Origin: Butyrivibrio sp. NC2007 | GTDB lineage: Bacteria > Bacillota > Clostridia > Lachnospirales > Lachnospiraceae | Reading direction: 5' to 3' | Length of the DNA stretch: 64,000 nucleotides | NCBI RefSeq assembly: GCF_000421405.1 | Contig: NZ_ATWY01000007.1 | Coordinates: 97,142 to 161,141 of the forward strand | Shown here: positions 44,034-52,598 of the stretch, one piece after another | Numbering within the stretch: position 1 is the stretch's first letter | Layout of the letters: each line of letters starts with the position of its first letter | Notes under the pieces: model-generated | The model's input: the letters and a program-made list of their open reading frames with translations, nothing else | Databases searched by the model: none | What the model was told of the DNA's origin: nothing | Program-made: the position numbers and the translations under genes

Positions 44034-45925
44034 TGAAGATGTTAAAAGAAAAATGGCATATATTAAGTGCACTGGCTGTGATGGTGCTTGCTGCGCTTAC
44101 CATAGGAGGCTGCCACATGATTCCCTTAGGGGATAGTGGGAGCCAAAAAGGCGTTGCGTCAATTATAGGTGTATCCCAGGCTAACATGAGAGAAGAATGG
44201 AGAGTTGCGCTTATAAACGAGCTCAGGGAAGAGACTGAGAAGTATGAGGATATTCAGATTGTAACCACAGATGCCACAGGAAGCGCAGCCAAGCAGGTTC
44301 AGGATATAGACAATCTCATTGGCTACGGAATGGATCTTCTAATAATTTCTCCCTGTGATGAGAAGATCATGGGAGAGAAGATAAAAGAGGTATATGACAG
44401 CGGAATACCTGTAATTGTCATGGACAGATCAGTAGAGGGCTTTGACTACACTCTTTATATCGGCCCTGATAATGGAGTTATAGGGCAGCAGGCAGGATCC
44501 TATATCATTGATCACCTGGGCGATAAGGGGGGAGACGTTGTTGTGCTTCAGGGAAATCCGGCATCAGTTCAGGGAACTGAGAGGTTATCGGGATTTAAAG
44601 GAGCTATTGAGAATGCGCCCGGTATCACACTTCATGAAGTATACCTGGCAGCAGAGTCCAAGGATGCTGCCTATGATATCGTAGTAACGGCCAAAAATAT
44701 TGTTGAAAATTCTGATATAATTTTTGCCTACAGCGACTCAATGGCACTTGGAGCCTGCGATGCACTTAAGGCTCTGGGACTCGACAATAAGGTCATGATA
44801 GTTGACTGCGACGGCTTTAAGGGAGCAGATGAGGGCATTGATCTGGTGTCTCAGGGAAGGCTTATGGCTACCGTTTCCTGCCCTATCGGAGGCAAGGAAG
44901 CCATTGATTATGCCTTTTCAATCTTAAACAATGAGAGCGGAGTTCCCAAGCAGGTGATACTTCGCAGCAACATTATTGACAAGAGCAACGTGGAAGAGAA
45001 TTTAAACCGCATAAATGCCGATACTTCAGATGACGGCAGAAAGATAAAGGTCGGCTACTCCCAGGTAGGACAGGAGAGTAACTGGCGCCTTGCTAACACC
45101 AAATCCATTGAGGAATCGGCGAAGGCCTTTAATATTGATCTGCACATGGAGATTGCTGACCAGTCTCAGGAGAAACAGTTTGAAGCAATAAGGTCCTTTA
45201 TAAAAGAGGGAGTTGATGTTATAGTAGTATCTCCAGTTGTTGAGACCGGCTGGGATGAGGTCCTAAGAGAAGCCAAGGCAGCAGGCATTCCTGTTATAAT
45301 GTCCGATAGAAATGTACTTGTGGAGAACAGGGAAGAGAACCTGACAACGACGTATCTGGGTGCGGACTTTGTAGAGGAAGGTCGCAGAGCCATGCGCTGG
45401 ATCAGGGACAATGTGGACAGCACGGGCGGCGACATGAAGATCATGGAAATCATGGGAAATGTCGGCGCATCTCCCACAGAGGAGAGAGATGCGGGCTTTA
45501 GGGAGATTCTTGAAGAGAATCCCGGATATGAAATATCATATTCCGCTTATGGCGATTTTACTTTTGACGGTGGGAAAAAGGTTATACGAGAATATCTTGA
45601 GAAAAACGAGTGGGACATCGACATCATCTTTTCCCAGAATGACGACATGGCCCTCGGTGCAATCGAGGAGCTTAAGGCCCATGGAATAAAACCCGATGAA
45701 GATGTTAAAATAATCTCAGTGGATGCCACCACGGAGGCTTTTGAAGCTATGGTCAGAGGAGAGCTCAGCTGCGCTGTTGAGTGTAACCCGATAATCGGAC
45801 CACAGCTCATGAAGGCCATAAGGGACCTCTGCAGCGGTAAGCAGATGCCCTTCAGGATCATCACAGATGAGAAAGTTTACGATCAGTCCGTGGCGGAGGA
45901 TTATATTCGCAAGAGGAGATATTAA
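44033..45925 (+). CDS. Lipoprotein with two tandem sugar-binding domains, likely sensor partner of the kinase
   Basis: A 630-residue exported protein. A signal with lipobox LTIGGC is followed by two complete periplasmic-binding-protein folds: about 45-330 (SIIGVSQANMREEWR, FAYSDSMALGACDALKALGL) and about 345-625 (KVGYSQVGQESNWRLANTKS, FSQNDDMALGAIEELKAHGI). The second is close to the YtfQ-type protein of the same cluster. It starts one base inside the kinase stop, so it is made with the kinase rather than with the permeases, suggesting that it presents sugar to the kinase sensor domain. Tandem fusion of two such domains is unusual. Confidence 0.88.
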   Translation: MKMLKEKWHILSALAVMVLAALTIGGCHMIPLGDSGSQKGVASIIGVSQANMREEWRVALINELREETEKYEDIQIVTTDATGSAAKQVQDIDNLIGYGMDLLIISPCDEKIMGEKIKEVYDSGIPVIVMDRSVEGFDYTLYIGPDNGVIGQQAGSYIIDHLGDKGGDVVVLQGNPASVQGTERLSGFKGAIENAPGITLHEVYLAAESKDAAYDIVVTAKNIVENSDIIFAYSDSMALGACDALKALGLDNKVMIVDCDGFKGADEGIDLVSQGRLMATVSCPIGGKEAIDYAFSILNNESGVPKQVILRSNIIDKSNVEENLNRINADTSDDGRKIKVGYSQVGQESNWRLANTKSIEESAKAFNIDLHMEIADQSQEKQFEAIRSFIKEGVDVIVVSPVVETGWDEVLREAKAAGIPVIMSDRNVLVENREENLTTTYLGADFVEEGRRAMRWIRDNVDSTGGDMKIMEIMGNVGASPTEERDAGFREILEENPGYEISYSAYGDFTFDGGKKVIREYLEKNEWDIDIIFSQNDDMALGAIEELKAHGIKPDEDVKIISVDATTEAFEAMVRGELSCAVECNPIIGPQLMKAIRDLCSGKQMPFRIITDEKVYDQSVAEDYIRKRRY

Positions 45926-45939
45926 ATCGGAGGATTGTA

Positions 45940-48900
45940 ATGATAAATCACTTCAATGCTTTTATTTCTTACAAGCATGCAGACCTTGATAATAAGATAG
46001 CCGCCTCTATTGTAAAGGACTTGGAGCGCTTTCATATACCGAAGAAGATACAGAAAGCTACCGGTGTAAAAAAGATAGAGAGGATATTCAGGGATAAAGA
46101 TGAACTTCCAATAACCAGTGACCTGGGGGATACCATATCACAGGCGCTTGAAAACTCTGACTTTTTGATCGTTATCTGCTCTCATAATACCAAGCAATCA
46201 ACCTGGGTTGAGAGGGAGATTGAGTACTTTTTGCAGAGTCATCCGATTAACCGGATCCTTACTGTGCTTTGCGATGGTGAACCAAACGAAGTTATTCCGC
46301 AGATTCTTTTAAAGGGAAAAGACATATTTGTGGACGAAAACGGTGTAGAGCACATCAGGGAAATCCCCTACGAGCCGCTTTCGTGCGACTACCGCTTGCC
46401 TTACAGAAAGGCCAAGGCTGAGGAACTTCCAAGGCTTGCTGCTGCGCTTATCGGCTGTTCTTATGATGAGCTGATAAACAGAAGGCGCCAGTACAAGATG
46501 CGCAGAATGAATGCGATCTTTGCAGGTGCGCTTACGTTAACGCTTGGTTTTGTAGCGTATATGATGCATTCCAATGCGCTTATTCAAAAGAATTATCTGG
46601 AGTCGCTCAAGAATCAGTCCAGATATCTGGCAAACGAATCCGAAATAAAGTTAAACGATGCGAACCGAATCGAAGCTATGCAACTGGCACTGGCATCGCT
46701 CCCTGAAGGTGAAGAGGATATAAGGCCTGTAATTCCAGAGGCTGAAAGAGCTATCGCCAAGGCTTCTTACTCCTATGTGTCACTTGAGGGCAGCAATATA
46801 GGTGCTGTTTGGAATTACAGAATGCCCGGGCGTGTAAAGAGCTTTAAGCTATCTGAGGAAGGCTCATATTTTGCTGCTATGGATGAGAGCGGTGTTGTTA
46901 TGGCCTGGAAGACAGACGAGACCCATGAGATGGTTCTTTATGAGGATAATGCTGCCGACAAGGGAACAGGCTTTTTCTTCCTTGGAGATGACAGACTGAT
47001 ACTCTTGTGCCAGGGAAGCGTTTCGGCTTTTGACCTTGGTGAGAGTAAACTTTTGTGGAAAATAGAGGATGAACAGTCAAAGCAGCTCTTTGTCGATGAT
47101 GTCTTTGTGCTGCCCGGAGGGGATCTTCTTCTTCCCGGAGCAAAGGGAAATGTAGATATTGTTTCTGCAGATGACGGGAAACTTAAAAAGTCTTTCTCTC
47201 TTTTTGGAGATGATTCTAATATGCTTGATGTTACTGATTTTGTTATGTCTGAAGATGGGACAAAGCTCATTTATATTCTGGCAAACAAGACAGATATCAA
47301 TAATTATATTTATAGTCTGCATGAGTATGACCTTAGCACCGGGGAGCAGCTTGTAAACGATGAGATCGGCAGCTGGGTTACAAGGATAGTCTCTGCCGGT
47401 GACAATATCTATCTGGCATGCAAGGAAGATATGGACGGATCCAGCGTTCAGCTAATGAACTTTAGATTTGTAACGGAGGACAAGGCAGAGATCAAATGTA
47501 TTTCCATAGAGGATCTTAGTGAGAAATGGACATCTGAAATTACAGCTACAGACGTGTATTTCAACGCAGAATTTCTTCCTCTGGCGGGCGGAAAGATTGC
47601 CTATTATGAGTCCGACACCTGCAGGATATGGGATGCAGAGACCGGAGAGATACTGGGAACTTATAATACCAATGATTCGATTATCGATATAAGCGATAAT
47701 GATGGGAACGGAGAGCCGATGTTTATTACCAAAGGCGGAGCTACAGCAGCTCCTGCAATGTTTGGGGATAAGCAGGGAGTATCTGTCTTTGACAGATTTA
47801 CGGACAATCTGTCAGATGCTCTTGTCGGGGGAGGAGTCTATACATTAAGCGATAATGCAAGACAGGTAATATACTATGGCACCAAGGTCTATGATGAAGA
47901 ATGGAAACTTATTGATGAGGTTCCTGATTTTAAAACAGGCAATACCTATTTGCTAACCGAAGATGTATTGGCAATTTTGGATGATGAAGGTGAAGGAGCC
48001 AAGATAATCTTTGTTGATCCGGCAGAGAAGACATACCTGGGTAAGTGTGTTTTGAGTGAAGATATTCCGTCCTACAGCTATAGACTGATAGGCTCATATA
48101 ATGGCACGTTCTATGCAGCTGTAAGTAAAGGGCTGGTTTTAAGAATAGTGAAGGTCAATCTTTCTGACATGACACTGGAGGAAGAGGTTATCAACGAGGA
48201 TTACAGCAAGTATGAGCCGTATTGTTTTTTGAAAAATGGGAAGCTTGTTTATATCAATAGCGGAGAAGGATTTGAATATACAATTGTTCAAAGGGATCTT
48301 GCCACAGGAGAAGAGAAAAAGGTTGAATTTAATACCGCCTTTAGCGACGTATATTACATTGAGGAGATAGATAGCGTATATATTAATGCAGATACCGATC
48401 TTCTGGCTGATATGTCTAAAGAGACGATTACTGAGATAGACTTAGGAGAAGGTTTTGGAGACGCAGTCCTGGCTTCGGCAAACAGTGATGGCAGTATCAT
48501 TGCTGTAAGCGACAGCGAGATTATAAAGCTCATAGGAAGAGATGGTGAAATTATTGGTGAGATATTCTGTGGTGGAGTCGCACCAATGGATATTACCTTT
48601 ATAGATGCTGACGGAAAAGAGATCATAGTTGTGGCATACACTAATGGAACGCTTTACCGCTATGATAAAGAAACCTTTGAATTTCTGGGAAAAAGTGATC
48701 TTTCTGTTATAGGATCATCATTTGTTTCGAATAAATACTTTGTCTATGACAGTGAAAAGGGCCTGCTTTATTTTAAAAACAGTGATATCACAGATGTGGT
48801 GGAGACAGATACCTGGGTCGAAGTTACATGTATCTATAATTCTTTTGGCCATGACAAAAAAACAGACACCTTCTTAACTTACGGTTATGACCAAAAGTCT

Positions 48901-49026
48901 ACGGAAGGTGTCGTTGGATACTTTAAGCATTATTCTGTGGATGATCTGATCCAAAAGACAAAGGATTATCTTCATGGTGAAGAGATGTCAGTGGAGCAGA
49001 AATCCACATACGGAATTACCGGATAA
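45940..49026 (+). CDS. TIR-domain membrane protein with large beta-propeller-like C-terminal region
   Basis: A 1028-residue protein. Residues 1-150 form a TIR domain: NAFISYKHADLDNKIAASIV, RIFRDKDELPITSDLG, SDFLIVICSHNTKQSTWVER followed by E, with the W-V-x-x-E position holding the Glu needed for NAD cleavage in active TIRs. A membrane helix lies at about 192-212. The remaining 800 residues are repeated beta-strand units with FxxDxxxxxLxW-type phrases, like PQQ/WD40 propellers, probably extracytoplasmic. CGGAGG precedes ATG45940, 14 nt after the two-domain lipoprotein. A defence or signalling NADase role is possible, but the architecture differs from known TIR defence effectors. Confidence 0.82.
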   Translation: MINHFNAFISYKHADLDNKIAASIVKDLERFHIPKKIQKATGVKKIERIFRDKDELPITSDLGDTISQALENSDFLIVICSHNTKQSTWVEREIEYFLQSHPINRILTVLCDGEPNEVIPQILLKGKDIFVDENGVEHIREIPYEPLSCDYRLPYRKAKAEELPRLAAALIGCSYDELINRRRQYKMRRMNAIFAGALTLTLGFVAYMMHSNALIQKNYLESLKNQSRYLANESEIKLNDANRIEAMQLALASLPEGEEDIRPVIPEAERAIAKASYSYVSLEGSNIGAVWNYRMPGRVKSFKLSEEGSYFAAMDESGVVMAWKTDETHEMVLYEDNAADKGTGFFFLGDDRLILLCQGSVSAFDLGESKLLWKIEDEQSKQLFVDDVFVLPGGDLLLPGAKGNVDIVSADDGKLKKSFSLFGDDSNMLDVTDFVMSEDGTKLIYILANKTDINNYIYSLHEYDLSTGEQLVNDEIGSWVTRIVSAGDNIYLACKEDMDGSSVQLMNFRFVTEDKAEIKCISIEDLSEKWTSEITATDVYFNAEFLPLAGGKIAYYESDTCRIWDAETGEILGTYNTNDSIIDISDNDGNGEPMFITKGGATAAPAMFGDKQGVSVFDRFTDNLSDALVGGGVYTLSDNARQVIYYGTKVYDEEWKLIDEVPDFKTGNTYLLTEDVLAILDDEGEGAKIIFVDPAEKTYLGKCVLSEDIPSYSYRLIGSYNGTFYAAVSKGLVLRIVKVNLSDMTLEEEVINEDYSKYEPYCFLKNGKLVYINSGEGFEYTIVQRDLATGEEKKVEFNTAFSDVYYIEEIDSVYINADTDLLADMSKETITEIDLGEGFGDAVLASANSDGSIIAVSDSEIIKLIGRDGEIIGEIFCGGVAPMDITFIDADGKEIIVVAYTNGTLYRYDKETFEFLGKSDLSVIGSSFVSNKYFVYDSEKGLLYFKNSDITDVVETDTWVEVTCIYNSFGHDKKTDTFLTYGYDQKSTEGVVGYFKHYSVDDLIQKTKDYLHGEEMSVEQKSTYGITG

Positions 49027-50520
49027 TTAAACTTCTGAATACAATCTGTTAAACAGCGACCCTCTGATAATATATATGTCATGAGGGTCGTCTTCACGAC
49101 AGGCAATATAGTCGCCAGGATTTCCCAGGTAGTATTTCTCATTGTCCCAGGCAGTGAAGACCTTTGCACCGCGCTTTAGAGTCTTTGCATAGATACAGGA
49201 GGTATCTGTGGTGCTCACAGTCTTTGCAAACTCCATGATGGATTTCTTTTTGCCCGTAGTAAGGGACTTGATCTTTGGCGGGTATTCAAGAGTCTCTGTG
49301 TAGGGGCTCTCTTTTAATGTGTAGCTCTTTAGGAGCTTTTCTTCTTTTATGGGGTAGATCTCGCCCTCGATTCCAATCATTATATAAAGATCCGGCTCAA
49401 CGGTTATATCTACGTCTCCCTCAAGAGTTCTGATGGAAACAAGTGTCTTTTTTGGGAAAACATCGGTGAGCTTAACGCAACCTCTGTCCTGAGGAAGCTT
49501 TTTGTATCTGCCCATTTCTGCTGTATCAAGGGTGGTCTTTAAGGCGTAGATTACATCATAGCTGTCATAGTAAAGGCGGAGTCTTTCTTTAAGTATTTCG
49601 TCTGCACTTTTTCCTTCAATCTTCTCGGGACGGATGGATCCGCCGGCTTTGTAGATATGTCCACCGCCGCCTCCGATGCCTTCTGCAAGGAAAGCAGCAA
49701 GATCGTTGGCATGAACTTCCTTGGAACAGCTTCTTACAGAGAACTTGATCTCTTCAGGGCTCTCGTAGTAGGCAATGCAGACATCAACACCTGCAGTCTC
49801 TAGTGAGAAGTCGCTCATTACTCCAAGAATATTGGGGTCGCAGGGCTCAGCCTGGATTATCATGTATCTGTTGTCATCAAAAAACTCGTATCCGAGGATA
49901 GCCTTACCGGTTATCTTCAGCTCTTTTAAAGAGATATTGGAGTTGCTCATTCTGACAATAAGGCTCTTATTGACGATAAGCTCATCCATCATATCCCTGT
50001 CCAGAGGATGGGATACTTCGGAGAGTTTGTTGGTATCTGTATAAAGACCGTAGTATAGGGCAGTAGAGAGCTTTTTGTTTGTGCTTATTAGCTCTTTTGC
50101 ATTTTCACCTTCTGCACATATCATGTCCCAGACGACAGTAGATGCGCTGCCGATGTTACTGCGAACCTCAGAAAGTTCAGGCAGATCAACGGTCTTCTGG
50201 TGATGGTCTATAATGGCGATATTCTGCGCCTTTGACGTGGTCACATTTCTCTGGCCATACTGGCAATCAACGGTTATCAGAAGCTCAGGCTCTTCGTCGT
50301 AGTCAGGGACATACTCTACGGGAATCTTAAGCTCTTTTAACATGATCATAAGGTTGCTCTTCTGGATCTTGTTTCGTCCTCTGTAGATAAAACGTACATC
50401 CTTGCCGGCGGCCTTAAAATATGTATAGAGGCCAAAGCCTGAAGCAAGGGCATCTGCATCAGGGTTGTCGTGGCACTGGATCACTATATTTTCAAATTTT
50501 AGAAGGTCTTGTAGTTTCAT
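49027..50520 (-). CDS. DHH-family phosphoesterase (NrnA-like) with extra C-terminal domain
   Basis: Predicted Mn-dependent hydrolase of nanoRNA, pAp or cyclic-dinucleotide-type substrates. N-terminal motifs HDNPDADALASGFGLY, VDCQYGQRN and DHHQ form the DHH active site; GGGGGHIYKAGGSI is the DHHA1 domain. At 497 residues it exceeds NrnA (about 310-340); the last 150 residues, ending with NPGDYIACREDDPHDIYII, look like a separate module of unknown role. The stop codon abuts the stop of the convergent TIR gene with no bases between. It starts at ATG50520 behind AGGAAA. Confidence 0.85.
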   Translation of the reverse strand: MKLQDLLKFENIVIQCHDNPDADALASGFGLYTYFKAAGKDVRFIYRGRNKIQKSNLMIMLKELKIPVEYVPDYDEEPELLITVDCQYGQRNVTTSKAQNIAIIDHHQKTVDLPELSEVRSNIGSASTVVWDMICAEGENAKELISTNKKLSTALYYGLYTDTNKLSEVSHPLDRDMMDELIVNKSLIVRMSNSNISLKELKITGKAILGYEFFDDNRYMIIQAEPCDPNILGVMSDFSLETAGVDVCIAYYESPEEIKFSVRSCSKEVHANDLAAFLAEGIGGGGGHIYKAGGSIRPEKIEGKSADEILKERLRLYYDSYDVIYALKTTLDTAEMGRYKKLPQDRGCVKLTDVFPKKTLVSIRTLEGDVDITVEPDLYIMIGIEGEIYPIKEEKLLKSYTLKESPYTETLEYPPKIKSLTTGKKKSIMEFAKTVSTTDTSCIYAKTLKRGAKVFTAWDNEKYYLGNPGDYIACREDDPHDIYIIRGSLFNRLYSEV

Positions 50521-50556
50521 AATATTTCCTTTATCTTTGTTTTTTCAGGCGTATAA

Positions 50557-50586
50557 ATTCTAACATAGTAGGATGTCCTTTGCCAA
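50557..50586 (-). promoter_or_regulatory. Predicted promoter of the DHH phosphoesterase gene
   Basis: On the minus strand, TTGGCA (50586-50581), 18-nt spacer, TAGAAT (50562-50557). Its -35 overlaps the -35 of the divergent DUF1848 promoter. Confidence 0.5.
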
Positions 50587-50609
50587 TTTAGAGTTGCAAC
50601 GGATATAAT
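50580..50609 (+). promoter_or_regulatory. Predicted promoter of the DUF1848 gene
   Basis: TTGCCA (50580-50585), 18-nt spacer, TATAAT (50604-50609). Confidence 0.55.
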
Positions 50610-50663
50610 CTGTATATATGATTTAGTCGTTACGAAATTGATTGAACTGAGGAAATGCTTCTT

Positions 50664-51590
50664 ATGATCATAAATACCGGACAGAGGACAGACATTCCGG
50701 CTTTTTACCCGAAGTGGCTTGCGAACAGGTTTAAAGAGGGAGAAGTCTGCGTCCGCAATCCATTTAATGAAGAGAGCGTCAGCAGGTATAAGCTAAGTCC
50801 TGACACTGTAGATGTGGTGGGATTTTGCTCTAAGAATCCTGCGCCCTTTTTTGAGTATATGGATGTGATCAGGGACTACGGACAGTACTGGTTTGTTACG
50901 ATAACGCCCTATGGAAGGGATATAGAGCCGGGAGTTCCCGATAAACATAAGATACTGGAGGACTTTAAGGCGCTCTCGAACATGGTGGGAATTGACAGTA
51001 TCGGATGGAGATATGACCCAATCTTGGTTAACGTCAGGTATACCGTGGCCTATCATCTGCGCGCCTTTGAGCAGATGGCTGCTGCACTGGATGGGTACAC
51101 CAAGACTGTTGTCATCAGCTTTATTGATCTGTATGAGAAGGTGAAAAGAAATTTCCCGGAGGTAAGCTTTGTCTCAAGGCAGGATAAGCACTTTATGGGA
51201 AAAGAGATCGTGAAGATCGCTACAGCTCATGGCATGGTGGTAAAGCCCTGCGGAGAGGGTGAGTTTCTGTCGGAGTACGGCGCCGACTGCAGAGGCTGTA
51301 TGACAATTGAGACTTACGAAAAAGCCATCGGAGCAAAGCTCATCGTCCCAAATAAAAAGCCCGCAAGAAAAGAGTGCGCATGCTACCTTTCAGGCGACAT
51401 CGGAGCCTATGACAGCTGCGGACATCTCTGCAGATACTGCTACGCCAACAATGACATCGAGGCAGTTAAGCGAAACATGAAGCTCCACGATCCTGATTCG
51501 CCATTCCTTATCGGTGGCTATCGCGAAGGCGACATAATCCACGACGTTGAGATGAAATCCTACATCGACAACCAACTCAGCCTATTCTAA
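50664..51590 (+). CDS. DUF1848 family protein with C-terminal cysteine cluster
   Basis: A 308-residue cytoplasmic protein of the DUF1848 family, recognisable by the start MIINTGQRTDIPAFYPKWL, the block VGFCSKNPAPFFEYMD and the Cys-rich tail ACYLSGDIGAYDSC followed by GHLCRYCYANND. The closing CxxxCxxC-type arrangement suggests an iron-sulfur or metal site, and the family is sometimes compared with radical-SAM folds; the biochemical role is not established. The frame opens at ATG50655, but ATG50664 fits the GAGG site and gives the usual family N terminus. A palindromic repeat begins right after its stop. Confidence 0.85.
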   Translation: MIINTGQRTDIPAFYPKWLANRFKEGEVCVRNPFNEESVSRYKLSPDTVDVVGFCSKNPAPFFEYMDVIRDYGQYWFVTITPYGRDIEPGVPDKHKILEDFKALSNMVGIDSIGWRYDPILVNVRYTVAYHLRAFEQMAAALDGYTKTVVISFIDLYEKVKRNFPEVSFVSRQDKHFMGKEIVKIATAHGMVVKPCGEGEFLSEYGADCRGCMTIETYEKAIGAKLIVPNKKPARKECACYLSGDIGAYDSCGHLCRYCYANNDIEAVKRNMKLHDPDSPFLIGGYREGDIIHDVEMKSYIDNQLSLF

Positions 51591-51660
51591 AATGAGCCAT
51601 TGACTCCGTCCCCAGGGCTCACTTTTGAGCCCCGGGGACGGAGTCAGGGGTTCATTTTTT
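51591..51660. repeat. 33-bp repeat family, locus 1 (inverted pair, terminator-like)
   Basis: Two units face each other (51591-51621 and 51626-51656) with a 4-nt loop, and T7 follows on the plus strand. The unit consensus is TGAGCCCCGGGGACGGAGTC plus AnnGGnTCATTTT. As a long stem with a T-run it can end the DUF1848 transcript. Confidence 0.9.
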
Positions 51661-51719
51661 TAATATTAGTGGTATAATATTGATATAAATTAATATATCT
51701 CTTTTGGGAGGGCAGGATT

Positions 51720-51899
51720 ATGGATGATTTGGAAAAGATCAAAACTCATGTCACAAAGGAAGAGGAAATATATGCAGAACCTGAACGAGCTGCACTGTTT
51801 ACCGATGATATCAGTGAAAAGGCGATAAAGCCGGAGATATCGAAACAATCAACGGTTGCATTTACCGAGAAAGAACGGCTCTGGGAAGGGATGAAATAA
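51720..51899 (+). CDS. Small charged protein of unknown function (59 aa)
   Basis: A 59-residue frame from ATG51720 to TAA51899 with GGGAGGGCAGG as ribosome site and a TATAAT at 51673-51678 as a likely -10. The protein is hydrophilic, starts MDDLEKIKTHVTKEEEIYA and ends KERLWEGMK. No motif is recognised. A clean terminator follows at 51934, so it looks like an independently transcribed small gene. Its short length leaves some doubt that it is coding. Confidence 0.5.
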   Translation: MDDLEKIKTHVTKEEEIYAEPERAALFTDDISEKAIKPEISKQSTVAFTEKERLWEGMK

Positions 51900-51933
51900 A
51901 TAAAGAATAATAACTGAATATGGTATAAATTAT

Positions 51934-51964
51934 AAAGGCTTCGGAGTGATCCGGAGCCTTTTTG
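51934..51964 (+). terminator. Rho-independent terminator of the small gene
   Basis: AAAGGCTTCGGA pairs with TCCGGAGCCTTT (one G-U) around GTGA and continues into T-rich sequence. Confidence 0.88.
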
Positions 51965-51989
51965 TATATCAATATACTCTTCATCAAAG

Positions 51990-52100
51990 CAGGGATATAT
52001 CAGGCTGACGCCTACTGTGGCATCGATAATCCTGGGATTTGTATTAACGGGACTCAAAAGATATCGTGTGATAGGGCTTGGAAGTAGAAGCGTCGTATGA
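51990..52100 (+). pseudogene. Possible remnant of a membrane-protein C terminus
   Basis: A frame ending at TGA52098-52100 reads GYIRLTPTVASIILGFVLTG then LKRYRVIGLGSRSVV, a hydrophobic segment followed by a basic tail. It has no start codon or ribosome site and lies just after a terminator. It may be a decayed fragment left by rearrangement; chance is possible. Confidence 0.25.
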
Positions 52101-52175
52101 AATGAAAAAAATTGAATAACAACTATTAATTATTAACAGGCGTTATCCGATATAATAGATATACAGGAGGATGGT

Positions 52176-52571
52176 ATGCCAAAAGAAGAGATGCTTCCAA
52201 GTGAAAGTGAATGGATGATCATGGAGACGCTTTGGAGATGCGGGCATGATCTTACCTCTGCGGAGATAGCCGATGCACTTCCAAAATCTTCCAAGATGAA
52301 CCAGAGGATGGTAAGAGTCCTTATAAACAGATTGTGTAAAAAAGGGATGCTCACATATACTGTCGATCCGGATGATGCAAGAGTTTATCACTACAGTGCT
52401 GCAAGAGGAAGGCAGGAGTGCCAGAAAGCCAAGAGCAGCGCTTTTGTGGAGAATTATTTTGAGGGCAACAGACTATCAGCCGCATTTACTTTGCTGGAGG
52501 GCGGAAAGCTGTCGGCGGAGCAGATAAAAGAGCTTGAGGACATCCTCAAAAAAGCCAGGAAAGATATTTAA
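52176..52571 (+). CDS. BlaI/MecI/CopY-family transcriptional repressor
   Basis: A 131-residue winged-helix repressor. LPSESEWMIMETLWRCGHDL, SAEIADALPKSSKMNQRMV and RVLINRLCKKGMLTYTVD are the helix-turn-helix and wing of the BlaI family; the C-terminal part is a dimerisation helix pair. AGGAGGATG precedes ATG52176, and a TATAAT lies at 52151-52156. The next gene encodes an M56 membrane peptidase, the usual sensor that relieves BlaI repression, so the two form a signal-responsive pair. No lactamase gene adjoins; the controlled genes may be the unknown proteins downstream. Confidence 0.9.
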   Translation: MPKEEMLPSESEWMIMETLWRCGHDLTSAEIADALPKSSKMNQRMVRVLINRLCKKGMLTYTVDPDDARVYHYSAARGRQECQKAKSSAFVENYFEGNRLSAAFTLLEGGKLSAEQIKELEDILKKARKDI

Positions 52572-52598
52572 GTCTCATGGATGAGCAAGGGAGCAGTT

